A stretch of DNA of 64,000 bases, taken from Desulfobacteraceae bacterium (GTDB lineage: Bacteria > Desulfobacterota > DSM-4660 > Desulfatiglandales > Desulfatiglandaceae). The translations under genes and the position numbers were made by a program. Shown in pieces: positions 24,522 through 32,516 of the stretch; positions within the stretch are counted from its first letter, which is position 1; each line of letters begins with the position of its first letter. The stretch lies in assembly GCA_030613055.1 (NCBI GenBank), contig JAUWMR010000022.1:1-64000 (forward strand), read 5' to 3'. Below the pieces are notes generated by a model. It ran no database searches and had not been told where the DNA came from. It saw nothing but the letters and a program-made list of their open reading frames with translations.

Positions 24522-26105
24522 TCAGGAATCAATAATCCCAAGGGCCTCATCCCTGTATGCGTCCATTACATAGGGAATGCCGGTAACTTTTGCACATTCC
24601 TCAGTAAGAGCGAAGATGTCTTTCCTACTGATATATTGGACTTCCCAGTTCCTTGACCCGGCCATTATCTGCTGGAGGCCTACTTTGATTTTATCCGTGG
24701 CACTGAATAAGCCAACTGCACCTAATGGAAGGTTATCTGCTTCAGACCCGTACTTTTCCTTCAGGACTTCATAATTCATAAATATTTCTTCTTTGGTAGA
24801 TCCGAATCTCGAGACAGTGGCAGGAAGCCCGCCATCTTCTCCTCTCAACCACTTCTCGGCGTTTTTGCCCACCATACCCGGGATCATCAATGCCCTGCCC
24901 ATGCATACGGCCTTGCAATAAGGTGCACCTAATGCCAGCGCCTTGAAAACATGATCTTCAGAAGAAAAACCGCCTGCAAATGCGATATCCGGCACCCATT
25001 TACCCTTGCCTGCCAGCCGATCACACAACTCGTAGGCCATGGAATGGAGGTATATAGAGGGAATGCCCCATTCGTTCATCATTCTCCACGGGCTCATGCC
25101 CGTGCCGCCTGGAGCGCCGTCAATGGTTAAAAGGTCTATTTTAGCATCGCTGGACCAGCGTATGGCCATGGCAAGTTCTCTCATCGGGTAAGCGCCTGTT
25201 TTAAGTGTTATACGTTTGGCGCCTAATTTGCGTATCCTTTCCACCTCATTCATAAAGCCCTCTTGATCGATGAACCCGAGGCGGGAATGGCGCTCGAATT
25301 GCTTCAGTGGGCCAGCCTTGAAGGCCGCCTGGAAAGCAGGATCCTCCGGGTCCGGCGTTACGATATAGCCTCGTTTTTTCAGTTCTATGGCCCGTTCCAA
25401 TGAGTTTACCTTGATTTCCCCACCAATACACTTGGCTCCCTGGCCCCATTTTAACTCAATGGTCTCTACCCCCAGTTTATCTATGACATATTCTGCAACA
25501 CCATTTCGGGTGTCCTCAACGTTCATCTGGACGAGAATATCACCATAGCCTTCGTGATAGCGACGATATTCTTTTACACGACGGTCCATCTCCGGGGATT
25601 TCGCGACCTTGCCGTTTTTGTCAAGTTCCAACTGTGGATCAATTCCGACCACATTTTCACCGCAAACCAGGCTGATTCCGCTTATTGCGGCACCTATTGC
25701 AAAATGTTCCCAGTTTCTGCGAGCAATATCAGTGCTGCCAAGGGCACCTGTGAATATGGGCACCTTCATTTTTACTTTGTCTGTAGCGCCATAAGACGTT
25801 TCAGTATTTACCGCCGGAAAAGTAGCCTTATCAGGATCAGCGTCTATTCCTTTTGCCCCGAGGGCATATCCCATGATATTGAGATGGGAATAGTCAACGG
25901 GATAGTCCTTATCCGCACCGGCAGTTACGCTGCCGAAGGGTTCCGGATAAAGGAGTTCTCTCCCCCTGAATGTTGCCCTGAACATATCGCAGTTTCCCTT
26001 GCATCCGTCAACGCATCTGCTGCATATGCCGGATTGGGGCGCGACATCTCGAGAACGGTTTTTTGTTTGAAGAGCTTCATTAGAATTGGGTCTTTGTAGG
26101 TTCAT
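24522..26105 (-). CDS. FMN-binding glutamate synthase-like protein (GltB2-type), copy 1
   Basis: 527 residues from the ATG at 26105, 6 bases from a GGGAGG site; an ATG at 26120 lies upstream of that site. The body matches the FMN/2-oxoglutarate domain of glutamate synthase: VETIELKWGQGAKCIGGE near 220, ITLKTGAYPMRELA near 310 and DGAPGGTGMSPWRMM near 335. The N-terminus has a Cys cluster C-x2-C-x3-C-x3-C at 28/31/35/39. The C-terminal Cys motif that binds [3Fe-4S] in GltB (CHxNxCPxG) is missing, as are the glutaminase and GXGXG domains. It may make glutamate with a partner or do something else. Its leader carries an ANTAR-type attenuator. Confidence 0.88.
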   Translation of the reverse strand: MNLQRPNSNEALQTKNRSRDVAPQSGICSRCVDGCKGNCDMFRATFRGRELLYPEPFGSVTAGADKDYPVDYSHLNIMGYALGAKGIDADPDKATFPAVNTETSYGATDKVKMKVPIFTGALGSTDIARRNWEHFAIGAAISGISLVCGENVVGIDPQLELDKNGKVAKSPEMDRRVKEYRRYHEGYGDILVQMNVEDTRNGVAEYVIDKLGVETIELKWGQGAKCIGGEIKVNSLERAIELKKRGYIVTPDPEDPAFQAAFKAGPLKQFERHSRLGFIDQEGFMNEVERIRKLGAKRITLKTGAYPMRELAMAIRWSSDAKIDLLTIDGAPGGTGMSPWRMMNEWGIPSIYLHSMAYELCDRLAGKGKWVPDIAFAGGFSSEDHVFKALALGAPYCKAVCMGRALMIPGMVGKNAEKWLRGEDGGLPATVSRFGSTKEEIFMNYEVLKEKYGSEADNLPLGAVGLFSATDKIKVGLQQIMAGSRNWEVQYISRKDIFALTEECAKVTGIPYVMDAYRDEALGIIDS

Positions 26106-26136
26106 AATTTCCTCCCTCATTGCAAATTAACAAAAC

Positions 26137-26176
26137 AAAAAAAGGCATCTTTCCTCAATGGGATAAAGACGCCTTT
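26137..26176 (-). terminator. leader terminator (attenuator) before the FMN glutamate synthase-like gene
   Basis: The minus-strand stem AAAGGCGUCUUU (26176-26165) pairs with AAAGAUGCCUUU (26152-26141) through 12 pairs including one GU, with a 12-base loop, and runs straight into a U-tract. It lies 31 bases upstream of the ATG at 26105, so it is an attenuator and not the end of another gene. Confidence 0.9.
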
Positions 26177-26220
26177 GTCTCAGGTATACAGAAAAGCTCC
26201 GCACTCCTTTGTGCGATGCT
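26137..26220 (-). promoter_or_regulatory. ANTAR-type antiterminator RNA in leader of the FMN glutamate synthase-like gene
   Basis: Read on the minus strand, the leader forms hairpin P1 (26199-26216, stem UCGCAC/GUGCGG, extended by AGC/GCU) with the hexaloop AAAGGA. Seventeen bases later comes hairpin P2 (26166-26181, stem GAGAC/GUCUU with one GU pair) with the hexaloop AAAGGC. Both loops have A at position 1 and G at position 4, the known ANTAR-protein recognition pattern. The loop and 3' arm of P2 are also the 5' arm of the terminator at 26141-26176, so the two folds exclude each other. Binding by a dimeric ANTAR regulator would stabilise P1/P2 and allow read-through. A GAF-ANTAR protein is encoded at 33019-33729. 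Confidence 0.82.
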
Positions 26221-26242
26221 TTCTATTACATTAAAACAAAAA

Positions 26243-26271
26243 ATGATAATCTTTTTTATTCTATTTGTCAA
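26243..26271 (-). promoter_or_regulatory. sigma-70 promoter for the ANTAR leader
   Basis: On the minus strand TTGACA (26271-26266), a 17-base spacer and TATCAT (26248-26243) form a near-consensus promoter. Transcription would start around 26236, about 15 bases before hairpin P1. Confidence 0.8.
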
Positions 26272-26316
26272 GAGCTTTTTTTTAAACTGTGTTTTTTTTA
26301 TGCAGCCCCTTTCTTC

Positions 26317-26344
26317 TTGACATGCAAGCCTGTCTTTTCATAAT
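26317..26344 (+). promoter_or_regulatory. sigma-70 promoter for the nuoE-like cluster
   Basis: TTGACA (26317-26322), a 16-base spacer and CATAAT (26339-26344) lie about 73 bases upstream of the nuoE-like ATG. It is divergent from, and about 45 bases from, the minus-strand promoter, so a regulator bound between them could affect both. I see no ANTAR-like hairpin pair in this plus-strand leader. Confidence 0.65.
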
Positions 26345-26416
26345 AGAAAGTAAATTTTTATCGCTATCATTCGCACTTTCGGTTTATTTGAAAGGCATTT
26401 ATTTAAAGGAAGCAAT

Positions 26417-27265
26417 ATGAAAGAAGAAAATTTCCTCAGTATCATAGGGAAGCACCAAGCGCATCAGGGCGGACTGATTTCAATACTTGAAGATATACAA
26501 ACAAGATACAGCTATCTTCCGGAACAGGCCCTTAGAATAGTGGCCCAAGAAACGGGATTTTCTTTGGTCGATATATATGGAGTCGCTACTTTCTATAAAT
26601 TGTTCAGTTTGAAGCCCAGGGGAAAACATCTCATCTCAGTGTGCTCTGGAACTGCCTGCCATGTCCGCGCCTCGTCTGGCGTCATTGAAGAGTTTGAACA
26701 AAGGCTCCAGGTTAATGCAGGTGAAACCACTCCGGATGGTGAAATCACGCTTGTGACAGTGAACTGCCTCGGGGCCTGCGCACTTGGACCCATTGTAGTG
26801 GTAGATGGATACTACTTTTCGAATGTTAACAGGCAAATGGTTGGGAAAATCATTGATAATGCCAGGGCAGGGATTGACAGGGTAGATGTTGATACAGACG
26901 AGAGAATATTTCCGCTCGAGGTCAGCTGTCCGCATTGCAACCGCAGCCTGATAGATAAAAACTTCTATATCGATGGATATCCTTCGATACGTGTGACCGT
27001 CTCTTTCGGGCGAAGACACGGTTGGGTCAGGCTGTCCTGCCTTTACGGAAGCTATTCTGTTGAACAGGAATATGAAGTGCCGATTGACACTGTTGTCAAT
27101 TTTTTCTGTCCCCATTGCCATGCTGAACTCAGCGGAGTATTGGACTGTACGTCCTGCGGTGCTCCGATGGTTTCGGCGTTCATACGGGGAGGCGGTGTTT
27201 TGCACATCTGTTCCCGCCGTGGGTGCAAGGCTCACATGCTGGATCTTCACGGCGCCAGTCTTTGA
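26417..27265 (+). CDS. NuoE-like [2Fe-2S] subunit with C-terminal zinc-ribbon extension
   Basis: 282 residues. Residues 1-155 are a normal NuoE/HoxE-type thioredoxin-fold ferredoxin, with cluster ligands Cys76, Cys81, Cys117 and Cys121 (CSGTAC and CLGAC). Such subunits work with NuoF-type flavoproteins in NADH oxidation by complex I-like, hydrogenase or formate dehydrogenase complexes. Residues 165-282 are unusual: CPHC pairs at 171/174 and 231/234, a further CTSC at 244/247 and Cys265/Cys270, like zinc ribbons. Normal NuoE stops near 160. Start ATG 26417 has an AAGGAAG site. It heads the divergent redox cluster. Confidence 0.9.
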   Translation: MKEENFLSIIGKHQAHQGGLISILEDIQTRYSYLPEQALRIVAQETGFSLVDIYGVATFYKLFSLKPRGKHLISVCSGTACHVRASSGVIEEFEQRLQVNAGETTPDGEITLVTVNCLGACALGPIVVVDGYYFSNVNRQMVGKIIDNARAGIDRVDVDTDERIFPLEVSCPHCNRSLIDKNFYIDGYPSIRVTVSFGRRHGWVRLSCLYGSYSVEQEYEVPIDTVVNFFCPHCHAELSGVLDCTSCGAPMVSAFIRGGGVLHICSRRGCKAHMLDLHGASL

Positions 27266-27308
27266 CAAGGGGAAGTTTCAGGAAAAGAGCAAGACTGCTT
27301 AAACTGAA

Positions 27309-30300
27309 ATGGCACAGGCATATGCTATGAAACGACGAAGATCAATAGAGGATTTTGAGGCTTTGCAAAGTCGCATAATGACTGACCATGACGACGCTGT
27401 CCCCACCATTGTTATTCCGGCGGGCACTTGTTGCCAGGCAAGTGGTGCGAACGACCTGATTCGTGTAGCAAAACGAGAACTGCTGGACAAAAAACTGACA
27501 GACACTGTCCGGTTGCGCATTACTGGTTGCCAGGGATTCTGCCAGATGGAACCTTCTGTACTCGTGGAGCCACGTGGAACCTTCTACCCAAAGGTGGGAA
27601 TGAAGACTATGGCTCGAATCGTCGAGAGTGTAGCCAGAGATGAGATTCTGGCAGATGAGCTCTTCATAACCCCGGATACGGGGGAACAGATCGAAAGACA
27701 GGAAGACATCCCGTTTTTCAGGAATCAGGTTCGCACAATTCTGAGCAGGAACGAGAAAATAGATCCGCTCTTTGTATATGACTACATTATCAACCAGGGG
27801 TATTCGACCCTGGCAAAAGTGTTCAAAATGGCCGATCCTGATTGGGTTATAAATGAGGTCAAGGTTGCCGGGCTCCGAGGCCGTGGCGGTGCAGGCTTCC
27901 CTACGGGCCTTAAGTGGGAGTTCCTGGCAAATCAAGCGAATGGTCATGGCAAATTCCTGGTATGTAACGCGGATGAAGGGGACCCGGGTGCATATATGGA
28001 CCGCAGCGTCATTGAAGGGAATCCCCATGGCGTTATCGAAGGAATGATCATTGGCGCCTATGCGACGGGATCAACCGGGGGTGTGATCTATGTCCGCAAC
28101 GAATACCCCCTTGCCATCAAACATCTGATTATTGCACTCCGCCAGGCGCGTGAAGTGGGGCTTCTGGGAGAAAATATTCTGGGAACCGGCTTTTCCTTTG
28201 ACATCAACCTGGTCAAGGGGGCCGGGGCTTTTGTATGCGGCGAGGAGACGGCATTGATCCGTTCAATAGAAGGGAAAATGGGCGAGCCGCGGCAACGTCC
28301 TCCCTTTCCCGTGCAGAAGGGAATCGAGGGAAAACCTACGGCAATCAACAATGTGGAGACATGGGCAAATATTCCAATCATTATCGAGAAGGGAGCCCAT
28401 GAGTTTGCCAAGATTGGCACTGAGAATAATTCAGGCACAAAGATCTTTAGTCTGGTCGGCAAGGCCAAATATACCGGTCTGGTGGAAGTACCCATGGGCA
28501 CCACCATTAAGCGTATCGTTTATGAGATTGGCGGCGGGCCTATAGACAATGCCCGGATCAAGGCAGTGCAAACGGGCGGGCCATCCGGCGGCTGCATTCC
28601 AGCCGAACTGTTTGACATTCCGGTCGATTACGACAGCCTGAGCAAGGCCGGATCGATCATGGGATCCGGCGGCATGATCGTTATGGACGACAACACCTGT
28701 ATGGTTGATATAGCGAAATACTTCATGAATTTTTTAAAGGATGAGTCGTGCGGCAAGTGCTTCACCTGTCGCAAGGGTACCCAGCGGATGTACGAAATAT
28801 TGGACGATATTTCGCAGGGTCATGGAACGTTGGAACAACTGCAGCTCCTCGAAGAACTGGCGCATGTGGTAAAGGACACGACCATGTGCGGCCTGGGACA
28901 GACAGCTTCAAACCCCGTGCTTTCCACATTGCGTTATTTCCGGGAGGAGTACCTAGAGCACATCCTTGAGAAGCACTGCTCGGCCGTGGTGTGCTCTGGT
29001 CTCTACAAAGCTCCCTGCCAGCACGCCTGCCCGGTGGAAATGGACATTCCGAGCTATGTCGCGTTGATTCGCGCCGGTCGGCTTGACGATGCTTACAAGG
29101 TTCTTATCAAGACGAATCCTTTCCCCAGCGTATGTGGCAGAGTGTGTGACAAAAAGTGTGAATACAAGTGTAGCCGAGCAATGCTGGATGGCCCCGTTCA
29201 CATCAAGTACCTCAAACGGTTCGTTACAGATAACGCTACAAGACCTATGGTAGAGAAGGTGCCGGTGACCCGGAAAGAGAAAATAGCAGTCATTGGCGCT
29301 GGACCCTCGGGAATGACGGCTGCCAGAGACCTTGCCTTAAAGGGTTTCCACGTAACGGTCTTCGAGGCTTTCGAGGAAGCAGGTGGAATGCTTCGGTGGG
29401 GGATCCCGGACTATCGGCTTCCCAGGGAAATTCTCAACGTTGAGATCCGGGACATTCTGGCTCAGGGCGTTGAACTCCGTTGCGAAACAAAGGTAGGGGA
29501 AGACGTCTCATGGGATCAAATTAAGGAGGAGTTCGATGCTATCTATATGGCCATTGGGGCCAGCAGCAATATGCGCCTCGGTGTGGAAGGTGAAGATTTG
29601 AAAGGGGTTTCCGGAGCCATTCAGTTTCTGCGCGACGTTAACCTGGGGCAGAAGCTGCAGGTGGGCAAGCATGTGGCGGTTATTGGTGGAGGTAATTCGG
29701 CCATTGATGCTGCACGCTCTGCCGTGAGGCTCGGCGCCGAGAAGGTTAGTATCCTTTATAGAAGGACCAGGCCAGAAATGCCGGCCCAGGAAGAGGAAAT
29801 CCTTGCCGCTGAAGAAGAAGGAGTGAAAATTCAATGTCTTGTGTCGCCCATCAGATTTCAGGGCAAAAACGGGCATGTGCAAAAGATCATCTGCCAGAAG
29901 ATGGCCTTGGGTGACTTTGATGCCAGCGGACGTAGGAAGCCCGTGCCTTCTCTGGGGAATTATCTAACTTCGGACGCTCATGAAGTCATTGTGGCGATCG
30001 GACAACAGCTGGCTCTCCCCTTTCCTGCACAAAGCAGAGATGTGAAGGTTTCGAAGAAAGGCTTCATTGAGATTCGTGCAAAGGCACGCACCCGTGTAAG
30101 CGAGGAGTTGATTTTCGCAGGTGGTGATGCCGTTAGAGGACCGGACACGGTCATAGGTGCAATCGCAGCCGGTCGTTGGGCGGCCAAAGAGATAGACGCG
30201 GCCATTCGGAAGCGGAATCAGGAGCCTGCTTACATGGAAATGCCTGGAGAAGAGATCGAAATTCCCCGGGTAATTGATGAGCAGATCCGGGAGAAATCTC

Positions 30301-30437
30301 GGGCTTCCATGCATCAGACTCCAGTGGCGGAAAGGATCAAAGATTTTAGGGAGGTGGAAATGGGTTTCTCTCAAGAGGTTGCGATGGAGGAAGCCTGCCG
30401 GTGCCTTCGCTGCGATATATCAAACGAAGAAACATAG
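27309..30437 (+). CDS. NuoF-GltD fusion: NADH-binding flavoprotein plus glutamate synthase small-subunit-like oxidoreductase
   Basis: 1042 residues with three parts. About 30-115 is a thioredoxin-fold [2Fe-2S] domain (Cys41/42, Cys74, Cys78). About 130-560 is NuoF, with the GRGGAGFPTG FMN/NADH motif at 191-200, an SLBB region and the [4Fe-4S] motif ESCGKCFTCRKG near 478. About 565-1042 is GltD-like: Cys-rich N-terminal ferredoxin domain (CQHACPV, CGRVCDKKC), an FAD motif VIGAGPSGMTAA near 660 and an NAD(P) motif VIGGGNSAIDAA near 790. This plan is known from HylB-like flavoproteins that link NAD(P)H to other carriers. A C-terminal CLRCD is followed by a TAG stop, with a ferredoxin-like remnant in frame after it. 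Confidence 0.92.
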   Translation: MAQAYAMKRRRSIEDFEALQSRIMTDHDDAVPTIVIPAGTCCQASGANDLIRVAKRELLDKKLTDTVRLRITGCQGFCQMEPSVLVEPRGTFYPKVGMKTMARIVESVARDEILADELFITPDTGEQIERQEDIPFFRNQVRTILSRNEKIDPLFVYDYIINQGYSTLAKVFKMADPDWVINEVKVAGLRGRGGAGFPTGLKWEFLANQANGHGKFLVCNADEGDPGAYMDRSVIEGNPHGVIEGMIIGAYATGSTGGVIYVRNEYPLAIKHLIIALRQAREVGLLGENILGTGFSFDINLVKGAGAFVCGEETALIRSIEGKMGEPRQRPPFPVQKGIEGKPTAINNVETWANIPIIIEKGAHEFAKIGTENNSGTKIFSLVGKAKYTGLVEVPMGTTIKRIVYEIGGGPIDNARIKAVQTGGPSGGCIPAELFDIPVDYDSLSKAGSIMGSGGMIVMDDNTCMVDIAKYFMNFLKDESCGKCFTCRKGTQRMYEILDDISQGHGTLEQLQLLEELAHVVKDTTMCGLGQTASNPVLSTLRYFREEYLEHILEKHCSAVVCSGLYKAPCQHACPVEMDIPSYVALIRAGRLDDAYKVLIKTNPFPSVCGRVCDKKCEYKCSRAMLDGPVHIKYLKRFVTDNATRPMVEKVPVTRKEKIAVIGAGPSGMTAARDLALKGFHVTVFEAFEEAGGMLRWGIPDYRLPREILNVEIRDILAQGVELRCETKVGEDVSWDQIKEEFDAIYMAIGASSNMRLGVEGEDLKGVSGAIQFLRDVNLGQKLQVGKHVAVIGGGNSAIDAARSAVRLGAEKVSILYRRTRPEMPAQEEEILAAEEEGVKIQCLVSPIRFQGKNGHVQKIICQKMALGDFDASGRRKPVPSLGNYLTSDAHEVIVAIGQQLALPFPAQSRDVKVSKKGFIEIRAKARTRVSEELIFAGGDAVRGPDTVIGAIAAGRWAAKEIDAAIRKRNQEPAYMEMPGEEIEIPRVIDEQIREKSRASMHQTPVAERIKDFREVEMGFSQEVAMEEACRCLRCDISNEET

Positions 30438-30473
30438 GTTTGGTTTAGGGCATTATCCAATGTTCACGTATGA

Positions 30474-30587
30474 TTTCGAAGATCCAAGCATAGCCCAAAA
30501 GAACGTCACTTCGTAGACCAGAGCAAATGCATAAAGTGTGGGGCTTGCAAGAGTGTTTGTAAACTGGACGCCATAGACGTGGTCTAA
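30474..30587 (+). pseudogene. in-frame ferredoxin-motif remnant after the NuoF-GltD stop
   Basis: In the same reading frame as the NuoF-GltD gene, after TAG (30435) and TGA (30471), an open stretch encodes RHFVDQSKCIKCGACKSVC and then KLDAIDVV before TAA at 30585. CxxCxxCxxxC is a perfect [4Fe-4S] motif and resembles the C-terminal ferredoxin tail of hydrogenase-type NuoF proteins. There is no start codon in the stretch, so it is probably a lost C-terminal domain and not a separate gene. Sequence error or stop read-through cannot be excluded. Confidence 0.6.
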
Positions 30588-30621
30588 CGATCAGACGAAT
30601 TATAGTGAAAGGAAAAGAGCA

Positions 30622-31299
30622 ATGATAGATCTTATCATAAATGGATTGTCTGTCTCAGTGGAGGAAGGGGCGACGCTCCTGGAAGCGGCAAGATTTTTGG
30701 GTTTCCCCATCCCGACCCTGTGTTACATGGACGGGCTTTCCCCTTATGGCGCCTGCAGGCTCTGCGTAGTAGAGATCGGTGAAGGACCAAGAGCAAAACT
30801 GGTTACTGCGTGCACGTATCCGGCAGAGGAGGGGCTCAAGGTGAGAACCGCGTCTTCACGGGTCATAAAAGCACGTAAGATGATTCTGGAACTTCACCTG
30901 GCCTCCTGCCCGCAGTCCAAAACAATTCAGGATCTTGCTGCGGCCCACGGAGTGCGCCAACAGCGCTTCAGGCAGGAGTATGAGGACTGTATCCTCTGCG
31001 GTCTTTGCGTGCGTATGTGCGAGGAACAGATGATGGCAAAGGCCATCGGGTTTCGTGGAAGAGGCCAGAACAGAAGCATTGGCACGCCATTTGATATTCA
31101 ATCAGATGTCTGCAGGCTCTGTGGCGGCTGTATGTACATCTGCCCGGCCTGCCAGCTCCGGTGCACCTATACGGAGCCTGAAAAGGCCGTGTGCGGCGGG
31201 TGTGAGAATCTAAGCCCGCCATGTCTCGAGAAGGAGCAATTCGATGACATGATGTGCTTCATGGACCCCTGTGTGGCCTGTGAGATAGCTAAAGATTAG
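30622..31299 (+). CDS. NuoG/HoxU-like ferredoxin subunit
   Basis: 225 residues. The N-terminal plant-type [2Fe-2S] domain has ligands Cys34, Cys45, Cys48 and Cys64. The region that normally binds the His-ligated [4Fe-4S] cluster reads HLASCPQSKT and lacks most ligands. Two [4Fe-4S] motifs follow (CILCGLCVRMC at 123-133 and CRLCGGCMYIC at 164-174). A further ten Cys are spread over 177-220, beyond the HoxU pattern. Such subunits carry electrons between the NuoEF flavoprotein and a catalytic partner; no hydrogenase or formate dehydrogenase gene is adjacent, so the FMN protein 20 bases downstream is the nearest partner. ATG 30622 has an AAAGGA site. Confidence 0.88.
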   Translation: MIDLIINGLSVSVEEGATLLEAARFLGFPIPTLCYMDGLSPYGACRLCVVEIGEGPRAKLVTACTYPAEEGLKVRTASSRVIKARKMILELHLASCPQSKTIQDLAAAHGVRQQRFRQEYEDCILCGLCVRMCEEQMMAKAIGFRGRGQNRSIGTPFDIQSDVCRLCGGCMYICPACQLRCTYTEPEKAVCGGCENLSPPCLEKEQFDDMMCFMDPCVACEIAKD

Positions 31300-31319
31300 A
31301 AATAAGAAAGGAGAATTCT

Positions 31320-32516
31320 GTGATGTCACTATCAAGTATAAACGCCTCGGCTGCAACGCTGACGAAGAACAGAACAGAAGGATCGGTCGTACCGTCCTCG
31401 GGTATGTGCGTGACATGCGTGGACGGCTGCATCGGCATGTGCGAGATCGGCAAGTCCGCGTACCGGGGTCATGAGGTAATTTACCCCCAGCCCTTTGGCG
31501 TGATAACCACCGCTGGTGAGAAGGAATATCCTGTGGACTATTCGCACTTCAACATCATGGGGAGCACGGTTGGCGCTTATGGCATCGAAGCTGACAGCGA
31601 TAAGGCAATATTTCCGGCCGTCGACCTTGAGGTGATTATCGGCCATGATAAAGGTCTAAAATTCCGTTATCCATGGATCATCCCCGGGTTAGGTTCCACC
31701 AACATTGCCAAGCAAAACTGGGAAGGTTTGGCCATCGGATCCGCACTGGCCGGAACCGGCCTGACTATTGGCGAGAATGTTGTGGGCATGGACCCTGAAG
31801 CAGTGATAAAGAATCATCGGGTGGTTGACACAGTGGACCTTAAGCATCGGGTACAGCTTTACAAGGATCACCAGCGTGACGGCTATGGGGCCATCATTGT
31901 TCAGGCAAACATCGAAGACACACGCCTGGGTGTGCATGAGTATGCCATTGAAAAACTTGGGGTTGAATGCGTTGAACTTAAATGGGGCCAGGGCGCCAAG
32001 AGCATTGGGGGCGAGGTCAAGATCAGAGACCTGAAGAGGGCACAAATGCTTCAGGAACGGGGGTATATTGTATTGCCGGACCCGAGCGATCCGGTGGTAA
32101 TAAATGCCTTCGAGCGGGGTGCGTTTAAGGAGTTTGAACGACATTCCCGCGTTGGCATGGTATCGGAAGAGCTGTTTGCAAAACGGATAGCAGAATTGCG
32201 CAAAGCAGGCGCTCGATACATTTCGCTCAAAACCGGCGCTTATCGCCCTGCCGACCTGGCGTTGGCAATCTCCTTCGCCTCAAAATACGAATTAGACTAT
32301 CTTACTGTTGACGGTGCGGGCGGTGGCACAGGCATGAGCCCGTGGCGCATGATGAATGAGTGGGGTATACCAGCTGTTCACTTACACTCGCTTCTCCATA
32401 ACTATGCGAAATATCTGGCTGACAAAGGCAGGTACGTGCCATCCCTTATATTGGCTGGCGGTTTTCCCTGGAAGATCATATTTTCAAGGGTCTTGCTCTC
32501 GGCTCACCCTTTGTGA
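31320..32516 (+). CDS. FMN-binding glutamate synthase-like protein, copy 2, N-terminal part (frameshifted)
   Basis: 398 residues as read, of which about the first 381 match copy 1. It starts with GTG at 31320 or ATG at 31323, both served by an AAGGAG site. The Cys cluster C-x2-C-x3-C-x3-C is at 30/33/37/41. FMN-domain motifs are VECVELKWGQGAKSIGGEV near 215, ISLKTGAYRPADLA near 300 and DGAGGGTGMSPWRMM near 327. At 32462-32465 a run of four T where copy 1 logic needs five (GGF-S-x-E-D-H) shifts the frame, and the reading ends in an unrelated tail. One added base would restore a single gene of about 528 codons ending at 32905. Confidence 0.85.
   Translation: MMSLSSINASAATLTKNRTEGSVVPSSGMCVTCVDGCIGMCEIGKSAYRGHEVIYPQPFGVITTAGEKEYPVDYSHFNIMGSTVGAYGIEADSDKAIFPAVDLEVIIGHDKGLKFRYPWIIPGLGSTNIAKQNWEGLAIGSALAGTGLTIGENVVGMDPEAVIKNHRVVDTVDLKHRVQLYKDHQRDGYGAIIVQANIEDTRLGVHEYAIEKLGVECVELKWGQGAKSIGGEVKIRDLKRAQMLQERGYIVLPDPSDPVVINAFERGAFKEFERHSRVGMVSEELFAKRIAELRKAGARYISLKTGAYRPADLALAISFASKYELDYLTVDGAGGGTGMSPWRMMNEWGIPAVHLHSLLHNYAKYLADKGRYVPSLILAGGFPWKIIFSRVLLSAHPL

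Noticed and set aside
30471-30473. Selenocysteine at the in-frame TGA after the NuoF-GltD gene
   Set aside because: A TAG stop precedes it by 36 bases and no SECIS-like hairpin was seen; a lost domain is simpler.
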